Positions 47,001-60,756 of a stretch of DNA of 64,000 bases are shown here, one piece after another. A model generated the notes under the pieces. The model was given only the letters and a program-made list of their open reading frames with translations, did not search any database and was not told where the DNA came from. The translations under genes and the position numbers were made by a program. Numbering within the stretch: position 1 is the stretch's first letter; each line of letters begins with the position of its first letter. The DNA is from Spongilla lacustris (lineage: Eukaryota; Porifera; Demospongiae; Spongillida; Spongillidae), in contig OX442436.1 of the NCBI GenBank assembly GCA_949361645.1, positions 5,224,087 to 5,288,086 on the forward strand, written 5' to 3'.

Positions 47001-50000
47001 GTCTGAGAAAAGTCCACGCCCCCAAATACAGCTATCCAGTAACTTGGAAGGCTGTGAAAAAGGTACAGTACAGTGCAAATTATGTTAACTTTGGGGGCCT
47101 AAATATAAATAAACCTTACATGACCTTATTATCCATGCAGGCTCGGAACACATACAAAAAAAAATGAAAAAAAAAATGCCTTGCACGCGCAACGCGCACC
47201 GGCGTATAGAACGTTAACGTCGCAGCACCACAGAAAAAATGTCGAGCGTCGTTATGATATCGAAGAAATGGGCGCGGCCGAGCTTAACAGCGATAACACT
47301 AAATAGCGGGACTTTATAACTATTTTAAAAAATAAAATTATATAATAATTAACACGATTATACAATATTAAATATCTATTCAATGATGCACAAATAATAA
47401 ATAAATCAAGCATTTGTGGTTCCAAGTCCGAGCTTCCTGGCAGACTGATGCTGATGCCTTGGGCTTGCCACACATGCAGGGAACACCAAAACTGAGGCAA
47501 CATGCAGTTGTTTATTGCCATGTCAGCACTTGTTTAATCAGGAATAGGCAACTTTTGTGAAAAAGGGACCATCACCCTCACCTCACATCACCTTGCCCAT
47601 GCACCAGATGGTAAGTGCAGTTCTTATGTACCTGGAGCCAAAGTGTGAGTCTACTGACTAAAAATCTTTCCCAGCTTGGAGACATTGAATGACAGTGTAA
47701 AGGAACTCTGGGGCTACCTCTGGGGACTTCCAACCATGCACTTACTTGGGGTGTGGGGTCCCTAGTCATTGCTTCATTTGGAGGATGTTTGTGGTAGTAC
47801 TAATTCAGCCCTTAATTCAACTTACACCCCACTTTAGGGGCATTCCAATCCAGAAAGGATGTGGGCATCTAGTAGCAGCACCACACTGAATATATTATAT
47901 CTCCAGTACAACTAGTCACTGCATGTGCATCATTGTTTATGGCCAGTACCCACAGCATGCACTTCCATGCAGGAGTTATAGCTCTACAATTCGAGAAATT
48001 AATTTATTAATGTGAAGAGATGGATTAATAAAAAAATTTCAGGAAGTTTGTCCAGTCTAACTCTTGGCCTCCCTTTTGCAACCTGACAATATTTCTATTG
48101 AGGACAAAGGGGGGGGGGGGGGGGGGGGGGAGGAAATTTGGTAGCCCTGAGTAACACAATTATTAGATCTATAGTATTTTCTGACTGAGCCAATAAACTG
48201 GTGAGAATCACGCTTGGCCTCTGGCCACGACACACACGTGCAGGTGCAACTACTGTTGTGTGTTGAGTTGGCAGCATGTTAACACATACATGTAGGCTCC
48301 CAATATATGCATGTATATAATGACGACATGGTAACCGGTAGACTTTGACTTACTGTGGCTGAAGTAAAATGGACATGCTGAAACGATTGCAATTCACTGA
48401 AACTAGCAGCATCAGGGTGAGGGGTGTGAGGGGTGGAGGGGGAACAGGACATATGAAGGACCAACCAGCTCAGGTACCAGTGCATATTCATGAAGGGAAG
48501 TGCAAAAACTTCAAAATGACCACCAAATAAGCTTACAAACACCAGGTGGTGCACTAAACTAGCTCAGATGTCATTAGATATGAAGGACCAAACCAGCTCA
48601 GATACTAGTACAATAAAGGCTTGTGCATTGTGACTGAAGCTAATATACGCGCATGCCTGTATACATGTGTATGTGTATATTATATACATGTGTACGTGTG
48701 CATATGTACGTAGCCCTTGTGAAGTTCACTACTACAACACAATGTATATAATTTGGAAGATTCCAGAAGTTAATTAGCTTCATAGTGACACGGATGGCGC
48801 GCGTGCTAAGTGGTGAAAACGTACGTATACTGTACAATACCATTTTCATAACGTTCTTCGGGGTACATGTAGACACTGCTTTTGGGCAATATTAGTTCGT
48901 TCACTGTCGTATGAATAACCGAATGTACGTTTAACGCTGATTGGATGGGTGTTCATGGTTTAGGGTTTGCCCCTTATCTATGTGACACGCATCACTGCCT
49001 TAAAAAACAACATCCGGGTACAACACAATTGAATATAGTCATGCTCATTATGTGGTGGGAATTCCTTGGCACTTCTAGGCCCTCTCCCATTGCCTCTAAC
49101 TGTCATGTGATTCATATTTACTGTAGTACACATAGCATTGTATTTAATGCCCATCCCTCCACTTAATGTGTATAGACTTTGACCTGTGGACTTGCAGTAG
49201 TTGCTGATGGCATTCAGCTTTATTATGACATAGCTTTATGTAGTATACCTGGCCTGGTGGAGGTCCCATGCATATCTGGCCTGCATGGTGGAGGTCCCAT
49301 ATCTGGCCGTGAGGTCCCATACCTGGCCTGGTGGAGGTCTCATACCTGGCCTGGTGGAGGTCCCATACCTGGCCTGGTGGAGGTCCCATACCTGGCCTGG
49401 TGGAGGTCCCATACCTGGCCTGGTGGAGGTGGCCTGGTGGAGGTCTCATACCTGGCCTGGTGGTGGTCTCATATCTGATGGGGATCCAAAATGGAGAGCA
49501 ATTTTGAACTGATGGTAGCCAACCATTGTTGGCGAGGTACTATCTACATACCAAGGCTTCAGACTCCTTCAGATGAATCATTAATGGATTGATGAAGGTC
49601 AACACTACATCTAACATATCGTGATTTATTTTTGAACAACAAAATTATAATTTTAGAAGGGTAAACAACCAAGCTAAGAAAGATGTTAGTTATTGGCGGC
49701 TCCAAGCAGCTATTTATACACATGCAATGAGAGCGACGACGTTTGTTAGCCGGCTTCCGTAAAAAGCTATACATATAGCTACCATACTTTCAGCGATATT
49801 GTTTAGAAACAAATCGCTCCGGTTGTTATGTGCGATATGAACTTCCTTCATCCTGATATGCTAATAACGAGCGTCACAATTTACCCGGTAAATCAATGCC
49901 GACGTTATGACTATGCTATGACGCAGCCTAGTACAGCTATACGAGCAAAAGCGAATGGCAAGCTTTATTTTTAAAAAGCAGTTTTGCTATCAGCAAGGCG

Positions 50001-53000
50001 TTAAATTTACGGTTAAAACATTTTTGGATAGAGGTACCACTCCCCGAAACTGAAACTGGGGACTGATGTCATCGCTACGTAATTGGCTCTGGGCACGAGA
50101 CAACGCGAACTTGCAACGTTCGGGACGGCGGGGAGGAGGTCAACTGACCATTAGCTATGATACGCCTCCAAGCGAGATGCTAAGCACAGTTCATATCTAT
50201 ATCTAGTCCCAAGCTTTATAAAACGAAGGTATGTGGTAAAGCTGAATGCCATCAGCAGCTACTTCAAGTCCACAGGTCACATTCTACACTGATTGATACA
50301 CATAGTGTAGGGATGGGCATTAAATGCAATGCTACTACAGTAAATATGAATCACATGACTGGCGGTGGTGATGGCTGGGGAGAGAGCCTATAAGTGCCAA
50401 GATGTATAAGGAGCTAGGGATTTACCAAACAAGTTCTGCAGGGAATGGAGTGAACCAGGGAATGGGTGAACCAGAAAATAGAGTGAACCAGAAAATGAAG
50501 TGAGTGCATGAACCGGAGATTAGAGTTAGCCAGAGAATTGGTAACCAGAAAATGGAGTGAACCAGAGAATGGCTCGAGTGAGTGAACCAGAGAATGAATG
50601 GGTGAACCAGAGAATGGAGTGACTGAACCAGAGAATGGAGCCTGAATATGCACAAAGGAATGCTATCTGCAACAAGGCATCAATCAGACTGGTACCATCA
50701 AGAATTTTAAAAGAGCTGTGTTGTTACCTTTTTAATCAGCTGGGCCATGTCATAGTGACAATTATAGGTCAGACGTTTTGTGTATTTAAAGTTCCAAAAG
50801 TTCCAAGCCTAATCCCTCTAGCTTACTAGCCTAATCCCTCTATATAGCTTACTAGCCTAATCCCTCTAGCTTACTAGCCTAATCCCTCTAGCTTACACGC
50901 CTAATCCCTCAAGCTTACTAGCCTAATCCCTCTAGCTTACTAGCCTAATCCCTCTATATAGCTTACTCCTCTAGCTTACTAGCCTAGTCCCTCTAGCTTA
51001 CACGCCTAATCCCTCTAGCTTACTAGCCTAATCCCTCTAGCTTACTAGCATAATCCCTCTAGCTTACTAGCCTAATCCCTCTAGCTTACTAGCCTAATCC
51101 CTCTAGTTTACTAGCCTAATCCCTCTAGCTTACTAGCATAATCCCTCTAGATTACTAGCCTAATCCCTCTATTACAAGTTTAATCCCTCTAGCTTACTAG
51201 CCTAATTCCTCTAGCTTACTAGCTAATCCATCTCCTAATCCCTCTACATGTAGCTTACTCTGCCTCCATCAATCTTCTTGTGGAACAACTCATAGTGGAG
51301 GTTTCAAACAAATGTCAAAATGTCAAAGTTACCAATGAACTCTTACTGTGCACTATTCAGAATAAGAACAGCTTAGAAACCATTATTTCCCCCCCCCTCC
51401 CCCCCAGTGGAATTAGTCATTATACACCATCCTTTTCAATAAAAATCAATGACCACAAATGACCACCTGGCAATCTTAAATGACCACCTGGCAATCTTAA
51501 ATGACCACCTGGCAATCTTAAATGACCACCTGGCAATCTTAAATGGGTTGCCATGTAGTGAGAACCACTGATGACAAAAGCTTCCTTGCATACCTTCTGC
51601 AAAAGTTTTCTGGGCTGTTTGTATTATTACCTATGTACATACTATATATATGGGAAAACATCCATGAAATGGGACCTAACACAGTAATATGAAAGATGAT
51701 TTGTGCAATTGAAATGTACGCATAATTTTAAATTAATGCCATTGTAATTTCACTTAGGACAGTCCATTTTCAAGTGAGTGAGAAAGAAGTTGTAGAGGGC
51801 CTAGGAATCTCTAAGAATATAAATAAATTTAAAAACCTGAAGTAAAAAAACATGGATATTTTCCCATATATATAGTATGTAATTTCACTTAGGACAGTCC
51901 ATTTTCAAGTGAGTGAGAAAGAAGTTGTAGAGGGCCTAGGAATCTCTAAGAATATAAAAATAAATTTAAAAACCTGAAGTAAAAAAACATGAGTTAGGTC
52001 CCCTTTCGCTGATATTTTATATATAATTATGATTATAATTATTATTAAATATGATCATCTGGTAATCTTAAATGCCAACCTGGTAATCATTAAAGACCAC
52101 CTGGCAATCACCAATGACCCCATATAGTAAATTATGCAACTAGGCGAGAGGCACGGTTCCAGATATTATCCACAAACCATGTTGACAATCTTTTCATATA
52201 CCTGGATTTATATGACACAAACCTCTTGATTAGTGTGGACACCAGAATCATCATAACGACATGCTGATTACAATAGACACTAAAAATATACATTGATGCA
52301 ATTGTGAGATACTCAGAAGCCTACCACATTTGGTGCAGCTAACCATCAGGTAAGGAATTCAATATACCAATTTTTAACTCCTACCAAGAACAGGTCTCAA
52401 AATGTACATCAAACACAGAGGAAGCAGTTTTAAGCACAACATAACGTATCTCTGCATGAACTCAGCCTGAGAAAAGGAGGACTCGCATTTTTGTGAGTAT
52501 AACAATAACCTCGAAACATTTCAGTGACCATACATAATACTAGGATACCATGCATATGTACCTGCAGGAGTAAAATCAACTCTGAGTGTCCCATATGAGA
52601 CCAGAAGAAAAAGGCACTTGTTTGCCGAAATATTGCAAGCAACCCAAAAAATGGAAACACTGGTGATGTGCGATTTATTATTTTTATTTTCGTGGAAACT
52701 GGAAAATGTTCACTGTGAGGCAAATATGGTCACCCAGTTGTCATAACTCAGTGTTACTTGGCTCACAGTGTTTGTATGTCCACAAATGTATTCATATCTC
52801 ACAGTGACAATGAAGCAAGCACCCAAAGAACACAAGTATCACACTAGAAGTGATGTACATCGTTTATGGTTTAAGGGCCATTAGCTACTAAAGGCCGGCT
52901 TGTCACATGCAACTCAAATTAAAAGTTCTGTAATTCTTTAGTTTACTGATAGTTTACTGAACTTCATTTGAGTTGCATGCGACAAGTCGCCCCATGTATG

Positions 53001-55080
53001 CTGGCCTTAAGGCTCCCTACCCCCGGAGGGATTCCAGATCACATGGATCATGATGGTTTCATTGTCTAACCGATTTAGACTATAGCAACGCGTATGCAGC
53101 AACCAGTAAACACTCTAAGTGCTAGCTGGGTGGGTACTCTAAGTGCTAGCGGGGTGGGTACTCTTAAGTGCTAGCGGAGTGGGTACTCTAATGTAGAGTA
53201 TCTGAAATCTGAATGGTCTATATCCCTCTCCTCCCCTCCCAAACGTAAGCACATAAGACACGCAAGTACCCTCCCCTTCCCAAACGTATCCCTCCCCTTC
53301 CCAAACGTACCCCTCCTTCGCTCTCCCTCCAGGAGTCGTAGTCAGTAGGCAGGGCTATACTGGCATAGCATAGGCCCAGCTCCTTGGCCAGACAGACTTC
53401 AGGCACCGTCGTCATGTTGATGACATCACACCCCCAGCTCCGGAACAGCTTGCTCTCAGCCCTGGTGGAGAACCGTGGCCCCTCTATGGTGACCACTGTT
53501 CCCTTCTCGTGGCATATGAGGTCCAAGCCCTTGGCCACACCCACAAGGACCTGGCGCGTCTTCTCACAGTACGGCTGGTGCATCGGAAGGTGGCACACCC
53601 CCTTTGGGCTGCTCGGCATGCCATCATAAAATGTCGGCTCTCGTCTGAAGGTGCGGTCAACAAACTGGTCAGGTATGACGATGTGGCCCGGCATGATATG
53701 CTCCTGGAGGGAGCCACAGGCGGTAGTGGCGATGACGTGGGTGCAACCCTCGGTCGCCAGGGCTGATATGTTGGCACGGTAGTTAATGGCAGACGGGTGG
53801 ATGGAGTGTCGCTTGCCATGCCTGTGAGAGTTAAAGTAATGCATTGGTATTGAACAAAGGAGGAGGTCGAGGAGGGGAAGGCTGGAGAAGGGAAGAGGGA
53901 GGAGGCTGGAGAAGGGAAGAGGGAGGAGGAGGCTGGAGAAGGGAAGAGGGAGGAGGCTAGAGAAGGGAAGAGGGAGGGGAGGTTGGAGAAGGGAAGAGGG
54001 AGGAGGAGGCTAGAGAAGGGAAGAGGGAGGAGGAGGCTAGAGAAGGGAAGAGGGAGGAGGAGGCTGGAGAAGGGAAGAGGGAGGAGGAGGCTGGAGAAGG
54101 GAAGAGGGAGGGAGGGAGAGGTTGGAGAAGGGAAGGGGAGGAGGAGGCTGGAGAAGGGAAGAGCGAGGAGGCTGGAGAAGGGAAGAGGGAGGGGAGGTTG
54201 GAGAAGGGAAGAGGGAGGAGGAGGCTAGAGAAGGGAAGAGGGAGGGGGAGGCTGGAGAAGGGAAGAGGGAGGGGAGGTTGGAGAAGGGAAGAGGGAGGAG
54301 GAGGCTAGAGAAGGGAAGAGGGAGGGGGAGGCTGGAGAAGGGAAGAGGGAGGGGGAGGCTGGAGAAGGGAAGAGGGAGGGGGAGGCTGGAGAAGAGAGGG
54401 GAGGAGGAGGAGGCTGGAGAAGGGAAGAGGGAGGAGGAGGAGGCTGGAGAGGGAAGAGGGAGGAGGCTAGAGAAGGGAAGAGGAAGGGGGAGGCTGGAGA
54501 AGGGAAGAGGGAGGGGGAGGTTGGAGAAGGGAAGAGCGAGGAGGCTAGAGAATGGAAGAGGGAGGGGAGGTTGGAGAAGGGAAGAGGGAGCTGACCAAGG
54601 GAAGAGGGAGGGGGAGGCTGGAGAAGGGAAGAGGGAAGGTAGAGTAGGAGAAGGGTAGGGGGAAGAGGGAGGGGAAATATGACGGACATACCTTGCTAGT
54701 AACACGCATGGGACCCCTTCTATCTTTCCCGTAACAAGAACGTCAGAAGGCTACATATTTGTTGTGTGAATGTGCAACATCGCACTATAAAGGTGCGCAT
54801 CAAGGTGTGCGTGGGCGGGCTCTGACCTCTCCAAATGGCGTCGTCACCTTCTTTTCGACTCGGTCTTTGAAAAGGTCTGGATCGTCCAGCCCGGTCCCGC
54901 CGATTATGCCAATCTGCATGGGAAGGAAAAGAACACACCCAGAAGTGCATTGCGTGCCTATCGAGGGGTAGCCGAAACAGGCCCTCATTTGGCGCACACT
55001 GCACCCCTGCTGCAGTTGCACTGCCTCTAGAGCCGCAGTCCTGCTGCAAGCAGGCAACAGGGACTAACCTTGACTGCCAT
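44099..55080 (-). CDS. MTAP: MTAP, S-methyl-5'-thioadenosine phosphorylase
   Basis: Five exons: 55080-55069 (MAVK), 54913-54827, 54750-54692, 53821-53311 and 44254-44099; 274 aa, all phases closed (human 283). The phosphate-binding start is [11 protein letters not shown], then [80 protein letters not shown] and ALPTDYDSW follow. The last exon ([20 protein letters not shown]) matches the mammalian C-terminus VDRVLKTLKENANKAK. The enzyme cleaves methylthioadenosine to adenine and methylthioribose-1-phosphate in polyamine/methionine salvage. Intron 4 is 9,056 nt (44255-53310) and holds a GA array, several inverted-repeat elements and minisatellites. Intron 3 is a GA-rich minisatellite. Confidence 0.95.
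44619..46025 (+). other. Weak two-exon candidate inside MTAP intron 4
   Basis: Segments 44619-44681 ([20 protein letters not shown], hydrophobic, followed by gtaaat) and 45955-46025 ([19 protein letters not shown]..., preceded by atatcag and ending in TGA) join in one phase across the GA array. No start exon or family is recognised, and an in-phase junction has a one-in-three chance. Confidence 0.2.
44695..45400. repeat. GA-rich minisatellite in MTAP intron 4
   Basis: About 30 units of ggtgggaaggggagaggaga and shorter relatives, all purine on the plus strand (CT-rich on the MTAP sense strand). Overlapping reading frames of Arg/Glu/Gly or Ser/Pro/Leu are artefacts. Confidence 0.96.
46075..46364. 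mobile_element. hAT-like MITE with 38-bp terminal inverted repeats
   Basis: The ends begin TAGTTGGGCGTAGCCC and are inverted copies over 38 bp with three mismatches (46075-46112 and 46326-46363). An 8-bp direct repeat GCAGATAC flanks it at 46067-46074 and 46365-46372, one base past the right end. The 8-bp duplication fits hAT-type transposases. There is no coding capacity. The element lies in MTAP intron 4. Confidence 0.85.
46726..46867. mobile_element. Short inverted-repeat element with perfect 23-bp ends
   Basis: The left end starts ATGCAGTTTCTTCCGCTATA and the right end is its exact reverse complement, 23 bp perfect, around a 96-bp core. No target duplication is clear. This is likely a small MITE. 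Confidence 0.7.
46868..49245. other. MTAP intron 4, stretch without recognised features
   Basis: AT-rich sequence with a poly-G tract at about 48111-48130. Apart from that I see no gene, RNA or clear repeat. Confidence 0.45.
49250..49478. repeat. 23-bp minisatellite in MTAP intron 4
   Basis: About nine units of cctggtggaggtcccatacc with tctcat/tcccat variants. Confidence 0.93.
50440..50645. repeat. Degenerate tandem repeat gtgaaccagagaatgg
   Basis: About 12 irregular units of 14-20 bp sharing gaaccagagaatgg. Confidence 0.85.
50805..51255. repeat. 20-bp minisatellite in MTAP intron 4
   Basis: About 22 units of cctaatccctctagcttact with scattered variants (tatatagctt, cacg). Confidence 0.94.
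51450..51547. repeat. 21-bp tandem repeat, five copies
   Basis: Near-perfect copies of aaatgaccacctggcaatct. A diverged echo (aaatgccaacctggtaatc, accacctggcaatcac) is at 52055-52125. Confidence 0.94.
51634..52010. mobile_element. Foldback element with internal 135-bp tandem duplication
   Basis: tactatatatatgggaaaa near 51640 is inverted as ttttcccatatatatagta near 51860. gggacctaac near 51672 is inverted as gttaggtccc near 51992. Between them a segment starting gtaatttcacttaggacagt occurs twice (51744 and 51879), nearly identical over about 110 bp. Confidence 0.7.
53860..54678. repeat. GA-rich minisatellite in MTAP intron 3
   Basis: About 30 units of ggctggagaagggaagaggg with gga/ggagga tails. 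Purine-only on the plus strand. Confidence 0.95.
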
Positions 55081-55329
55081 CACAACGATATTATGGTTTA
55101 TAACGGTGACGTCAGAGCAGATAATGCTATTACAGTGTATTAGCTAAAGAACGGTGGTACGGCAGCGCACTTACGTCATTGGTTCCGCACATCATCTGAA
55201 GAGTCTGATCTGTAGCACTAAGCTGGCTTGGACGCAGCCTCTACATGACTTTGCTGGATCCTCACCATGCAACGGGTACTTTGTGAAAGCTCAAATCTTT
55301 ACCTGTTAACCCTGCAGCTTGCATCACTC

Positions 55330-55925
55330 ATACCTCCACCTCCTCACCTTGTAGCTCATACCTCCACCTCCTCACCTTGTAGCTCGTACCTCCACCTCCT
55401 CACCTTGTAGCTCGTATCTCCACCTCCTCACCTTGTAGCTCGTACCTCCACCTCCTCACCTTGTAGCTCGTACCTCCACCTCCTCACCTTGTAGCTCGTA
55501 CCTCCACCTCCTCACCTTGTAGCTCGTACCTCCACCTCCTCACTTTGTAGCTCGTACCTCCACCTCCTCACCTTGTAGCTCGTACCTCCACCTCCTCACA
55601 TTTTAGCTCGTACCTCCACCTCCTCACATTGTACTCGTACCTCCACCTCCTCACCTTGTAGCTCGTACCTCCACCTCCTCACCTTGTAGCTCGTATCTCC
55701 ACCTCCTCACCAGCTCAGCTCGTACCTCCACCTCCTCACCAGCTCAGCTCGTACCTCCACCTCCTCACCAGCTCAGCTCGTACCTCCACCTCCTCACCAG
55801 CTCAGCTCGTACCTCCACCTCCTCACCAGCTCAGCTCGTACCTCCACCTCCTCACCAGCTCAGCTCGTACCTCCACCTCCTCACCAGCTCAGCTCGTACC
55901 TCCACCTCCTCACCAGCTCAGCCAT
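55330..55925. repeat. 28-bp minisatellite upstream of MTAP, about 21 copies
   Basis: Units of agctcgtacctccacctcct plus caccttgt or, from 55710, caccagct. Two homogeneous blocks show that the array expanded twice from different founder units. Confidence 0.96.
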
Positions 55926-56389
55926 CTTACATTGCTTACCCATCCACCCACCCCTTGCAAGCCGGGATGTTAATTATCACACTTGTAACGAGGATAAAAA
56001 TGATATCTAAGCACTTTGTATTGGCCTTCCATTACAACATAGTTAAGTTGGCCTATGAAATCACCTGCAGATCAGTATTATAAGATGCATGGCTTGCTTC
56101 ATTTTGCATATATATGTATATGGCAGAAGGGGACACCAGGGATGTGACTTGCAACTCAATTCTGATACCCTTATGAAGACAGCACCAGTAGACTTCAGGG
56201 GCAACCTGAAGAGTGAGGAGATATGGGCACACACAGTTCAGTATTGATTCAGCAATTTTTAGGGTACATGTATGGATGTATCCCTGACCTTTCACCAGGA
56301 AAAAGGAAATAGTCCTATATTTAGCACATGCATGAACAATGTATTGTCCTACAATGTGTGCCGGGCTACTATTTCGTTTTTCCTTATCA

Positions 56390-56765
56390 TTCAACCACTA
56401 TTGCCTTCAAATCCTATATACCACCAACTTTCTCATAGAGAATGTTTTTATTTACTTGTACATGTACATGTACGACCTTCCCTTACTTGCACATCACATG
56501 CATGCTTTTTAGTATATAAAGCATATTTAAAATGAGACTTTTTAATACATGTAGGCCTATAAAAATGGTGGTGTTAAGCAAGATATAAAATATATATTTA
56601 AAAACATTGATATATAAGATTTGAAGGCAATGGTGGTGTAAAAAGGAAGGGCAAGTAATATGTTGTCATACATTGAACCCTTGTTTCCATCATTCCTTTG
56701 CACCACCATTACCTTTAAATCCTATTTAGCACTAACTTTCTCAAAGCGAATATTTCCTCCATCAG
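56390..56765. mobile_element. Diverged inverted-repeat element related to the 63.3 kb palindrome
   Basis: attgccttcaaatcctat (56400) is inverted as gatttgaaggcaat (56620), and a further diverged copy ttacctttaaatcctat follows at 56710. The accompanying text (accaccaactttctcatagagaa, read in short pieces, and tttatttacttgta) matches the 63.27-63.57 kb element. Confidence 0.6.
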
Positions 56766-56860
56766 AGCCCATTCCACACTCATGTGCATTGTGCATTGTG
56801 CAGCTGACTGTGTGTAATTTTTATTATATAAATTAATACATACATTACTAATTCATACAC

Positions 56861-56999
56861 CACATGTGGGATTAAGTCCAGTAACAAACCTAAGTCCATG
56901 ATCCTGTCTAGCTTGTGGCAGCATCCACGTCCGTTCTAATGCCACAGCCATCATGTTAAGATTCCTGATGCCGGTTACTGGACTTTAATCCCACATGTG
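56861..56999. mobile_element. 139-bp inverted-repeat element (MITE-like)
   Basis: The left end starts CACATGTGGGATTAAGTCCA. The right end is its inverted copy over 25-26 bp with one base inserted. Weaker inverted similarity continues outward (attcatacac / atgtatgaata). There is no coding capacity. Confidence 0.75.
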
Positions 57000-57784
57000 A
57001 TGTATGAATAATGTGTAATAATAATTAATTAATTGTAATTGACTTTGTGACAATAATTAATTAATTTACTTCTAGCACTCGTGGTTGTGTAATTTCTGTT
57101 CACACTTATAAATACAAGATATTGTTCAATCTTGGGCGTTAAAGTAAGACCCTCTCAATAGTCTCATACATTATATACACGTAACGCATTGCAAGTTTGC
57201 ATTAAATTAATCAGTTCGCTCTGTAATTATAATCAATGATTTAATCTATCAAAGAAAAAGCCTCCGAAATTAAATCACGCTACCTGAGTTAGGATGCATT
57301 ACCCATTCTAAGCATGAAGGTAGCCCACTCACTTCCCCGGATAAAATGGCAGCATTAATATACCTTTGATTGCATAATGCAAATTGAATGTAGCGAACTC
57401 ATGAAACAACAAACTCCTGGGCCGCTTATAAACACTATCTGGTCGATCCCGCAAACTGATTAACAATTACAAAGGTACTCTCCAGATCGCGAGCTGGATG
57501 ACGCAGGCACGCACCGATCTGCATGGGCATACACATTGTACTGATGTAGAAATAGAATTCAATCCGGGTGGGTTAGAAAACTTCGCACTCACAGCTGTGC
57601 AGTAGAGAAATTATCCAGATAAAATTATAATCCCATAGATTGGGCAATCTTTGAATACGTTTATTTACTTGAATATATAAATACATGTATGACGCAGCTT
57701 GTAGGCCTATATTTACGTGGTTGTAATCATAGACATGCTGTAATCTACTGTCGGATACTATTGTCAATAACGTAGATTTTTGAA

Positions 57785-59092
<1,308 letters not shown>

Positions 59093-59290
59093 ATATGCCC
59101 CTCCCCTCCCCTCCATAAAACTGCCCATCCTTCACATGTGCATTTTTAACCCCGGCATCAGCCACACCCTCGTGTAACCATGGCTGCAGCACATTTTGTT
59201 CTGTTGGGTTTTGAAGTCCAGTTATTAAAAACAATGATAATACAAATTACTTCTATTAACAATGAATGTGGGTTGTGGTCTGAGATGTAA

Positions 59291-60662
59291 TCAGTTTCTG
59301 TTTGCACTGTCAAGGGACTCTCCCTTTGTAAGTACATGATCAACCAGTCCAAATGCTTTGGCCTCTGTTGGCGACATAAACTTATCTCTTTCAGTGGCAG
59401 CCTCTGGACAGAGAAAAAGAAAGAAAGTGGGAGGGAGGGGGAGGAGGCCTTTTGATTACCCTTAGTCCATGACCCCTACCCCCTCACCCATGGTAATCAA
59501 AGTGCCTCCCAACAGTAAATCAAAGTGCCTTCTCCAAAGCTAAGTGAACTGACCTATAACCTGCAATGGCTGTCCGCAGTGTTCAGCAAGAAGCTCGTTG
59601 GTCATCCTCTTCAGCTTCATGATCTCCTCTGCATGGATGGCAATGTCTGTGGCCTGACCCTATGGGTGTGTAAGCATGGCAATGCCAGTGGCCTGACCTT
59701 AATGAGTGTGTAAGCATATACGTGCATGTGTTTTTATGGTATAAAGTTCTTAAGGATCAGTACAGAACCATAATCCTTCTTTCACACCCCCTTCTCTTCC
59801 AAAGGCAGCCTTCCTGTTATTCACATCTCAAATACCACCAAATATACACTTCTTTCTCACCTTGCCACCACCACATACCCCTGCTGAAGTACCACACCCC
59901 TCCCTCCACACCCCTGCTGAAGTACACCACACCCCTCCCTCCACACCCCTGCTGAAGTACCATACCCCTCCCTCCACACCCCTGCTGAAGTACACCACAC
60001 CCCTCCCTCCACATACCCCTGCTGAAGTACACCACACCCCCTCCCTCCCTCCACACCCCTGCTGAAGTACACCACACCCCTCCCTCCACACTCCCTGCTG
60101 AAGTACACCACACCCCTCCCTCCACACACCCCTGCCGAAGTACACCACACCCTCCCTCCCTCCAAATACCCCTGCTGAAGTACACCACACCCCCTCCCTC
60201 CCTCCACACCCCTGCTGAAGTACACCACACCCCTCCCTCCACACTCCCTGCTGAAGTACACCACACCCCTCCCTCCACACACCCCTGCTGAAGTACACCA
60301 CACACCCCTGCTGAAGTACACCACACCCTCCCTCCCTCCACACACCCTGCTGAAGTACCACACCCCCTCCACACACCCCTGCTGAAGTACACCACACCCC
60401 CTCCCTCCACACACCCCAGCTGAAGTACCACACCCCCTCCACACACCCCTGCTGATCCATGTGGCTGGTGGATCATGATCCTGGCGTGGGGCAGGCAATG
60501 CCTCATCCCTTTGGTCCCAGCTGCCAGGAGGAAGGCTCCCATACTGCAGGCCTGACCCACACACCAGGTGGTCACAGGAGGCTTTATACACTGCATTGTG
60601 TCATAGATAGCAAAGCCAGCTGTCACTAATCCACCTGAGAGAGAGAGAGAGAGGGAGGGAGG

Positions 60663-60756
<94 letters not shown>

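Larger units (their letters stand above)
55081..57784. other. Intergenic region MTAP to CAPSL
   Basis: Contains the presumed divergent promoters of MTAP and CAPSL, a 28-bp minisatellite and inverted-repeat elements (listed separately). No coding exon was found. Confidence 0.5.

Noticed and set aside
53983..54705. Frames over the second GA-rich array
   Set aside because: Repeat translation in MTAP intron 3.
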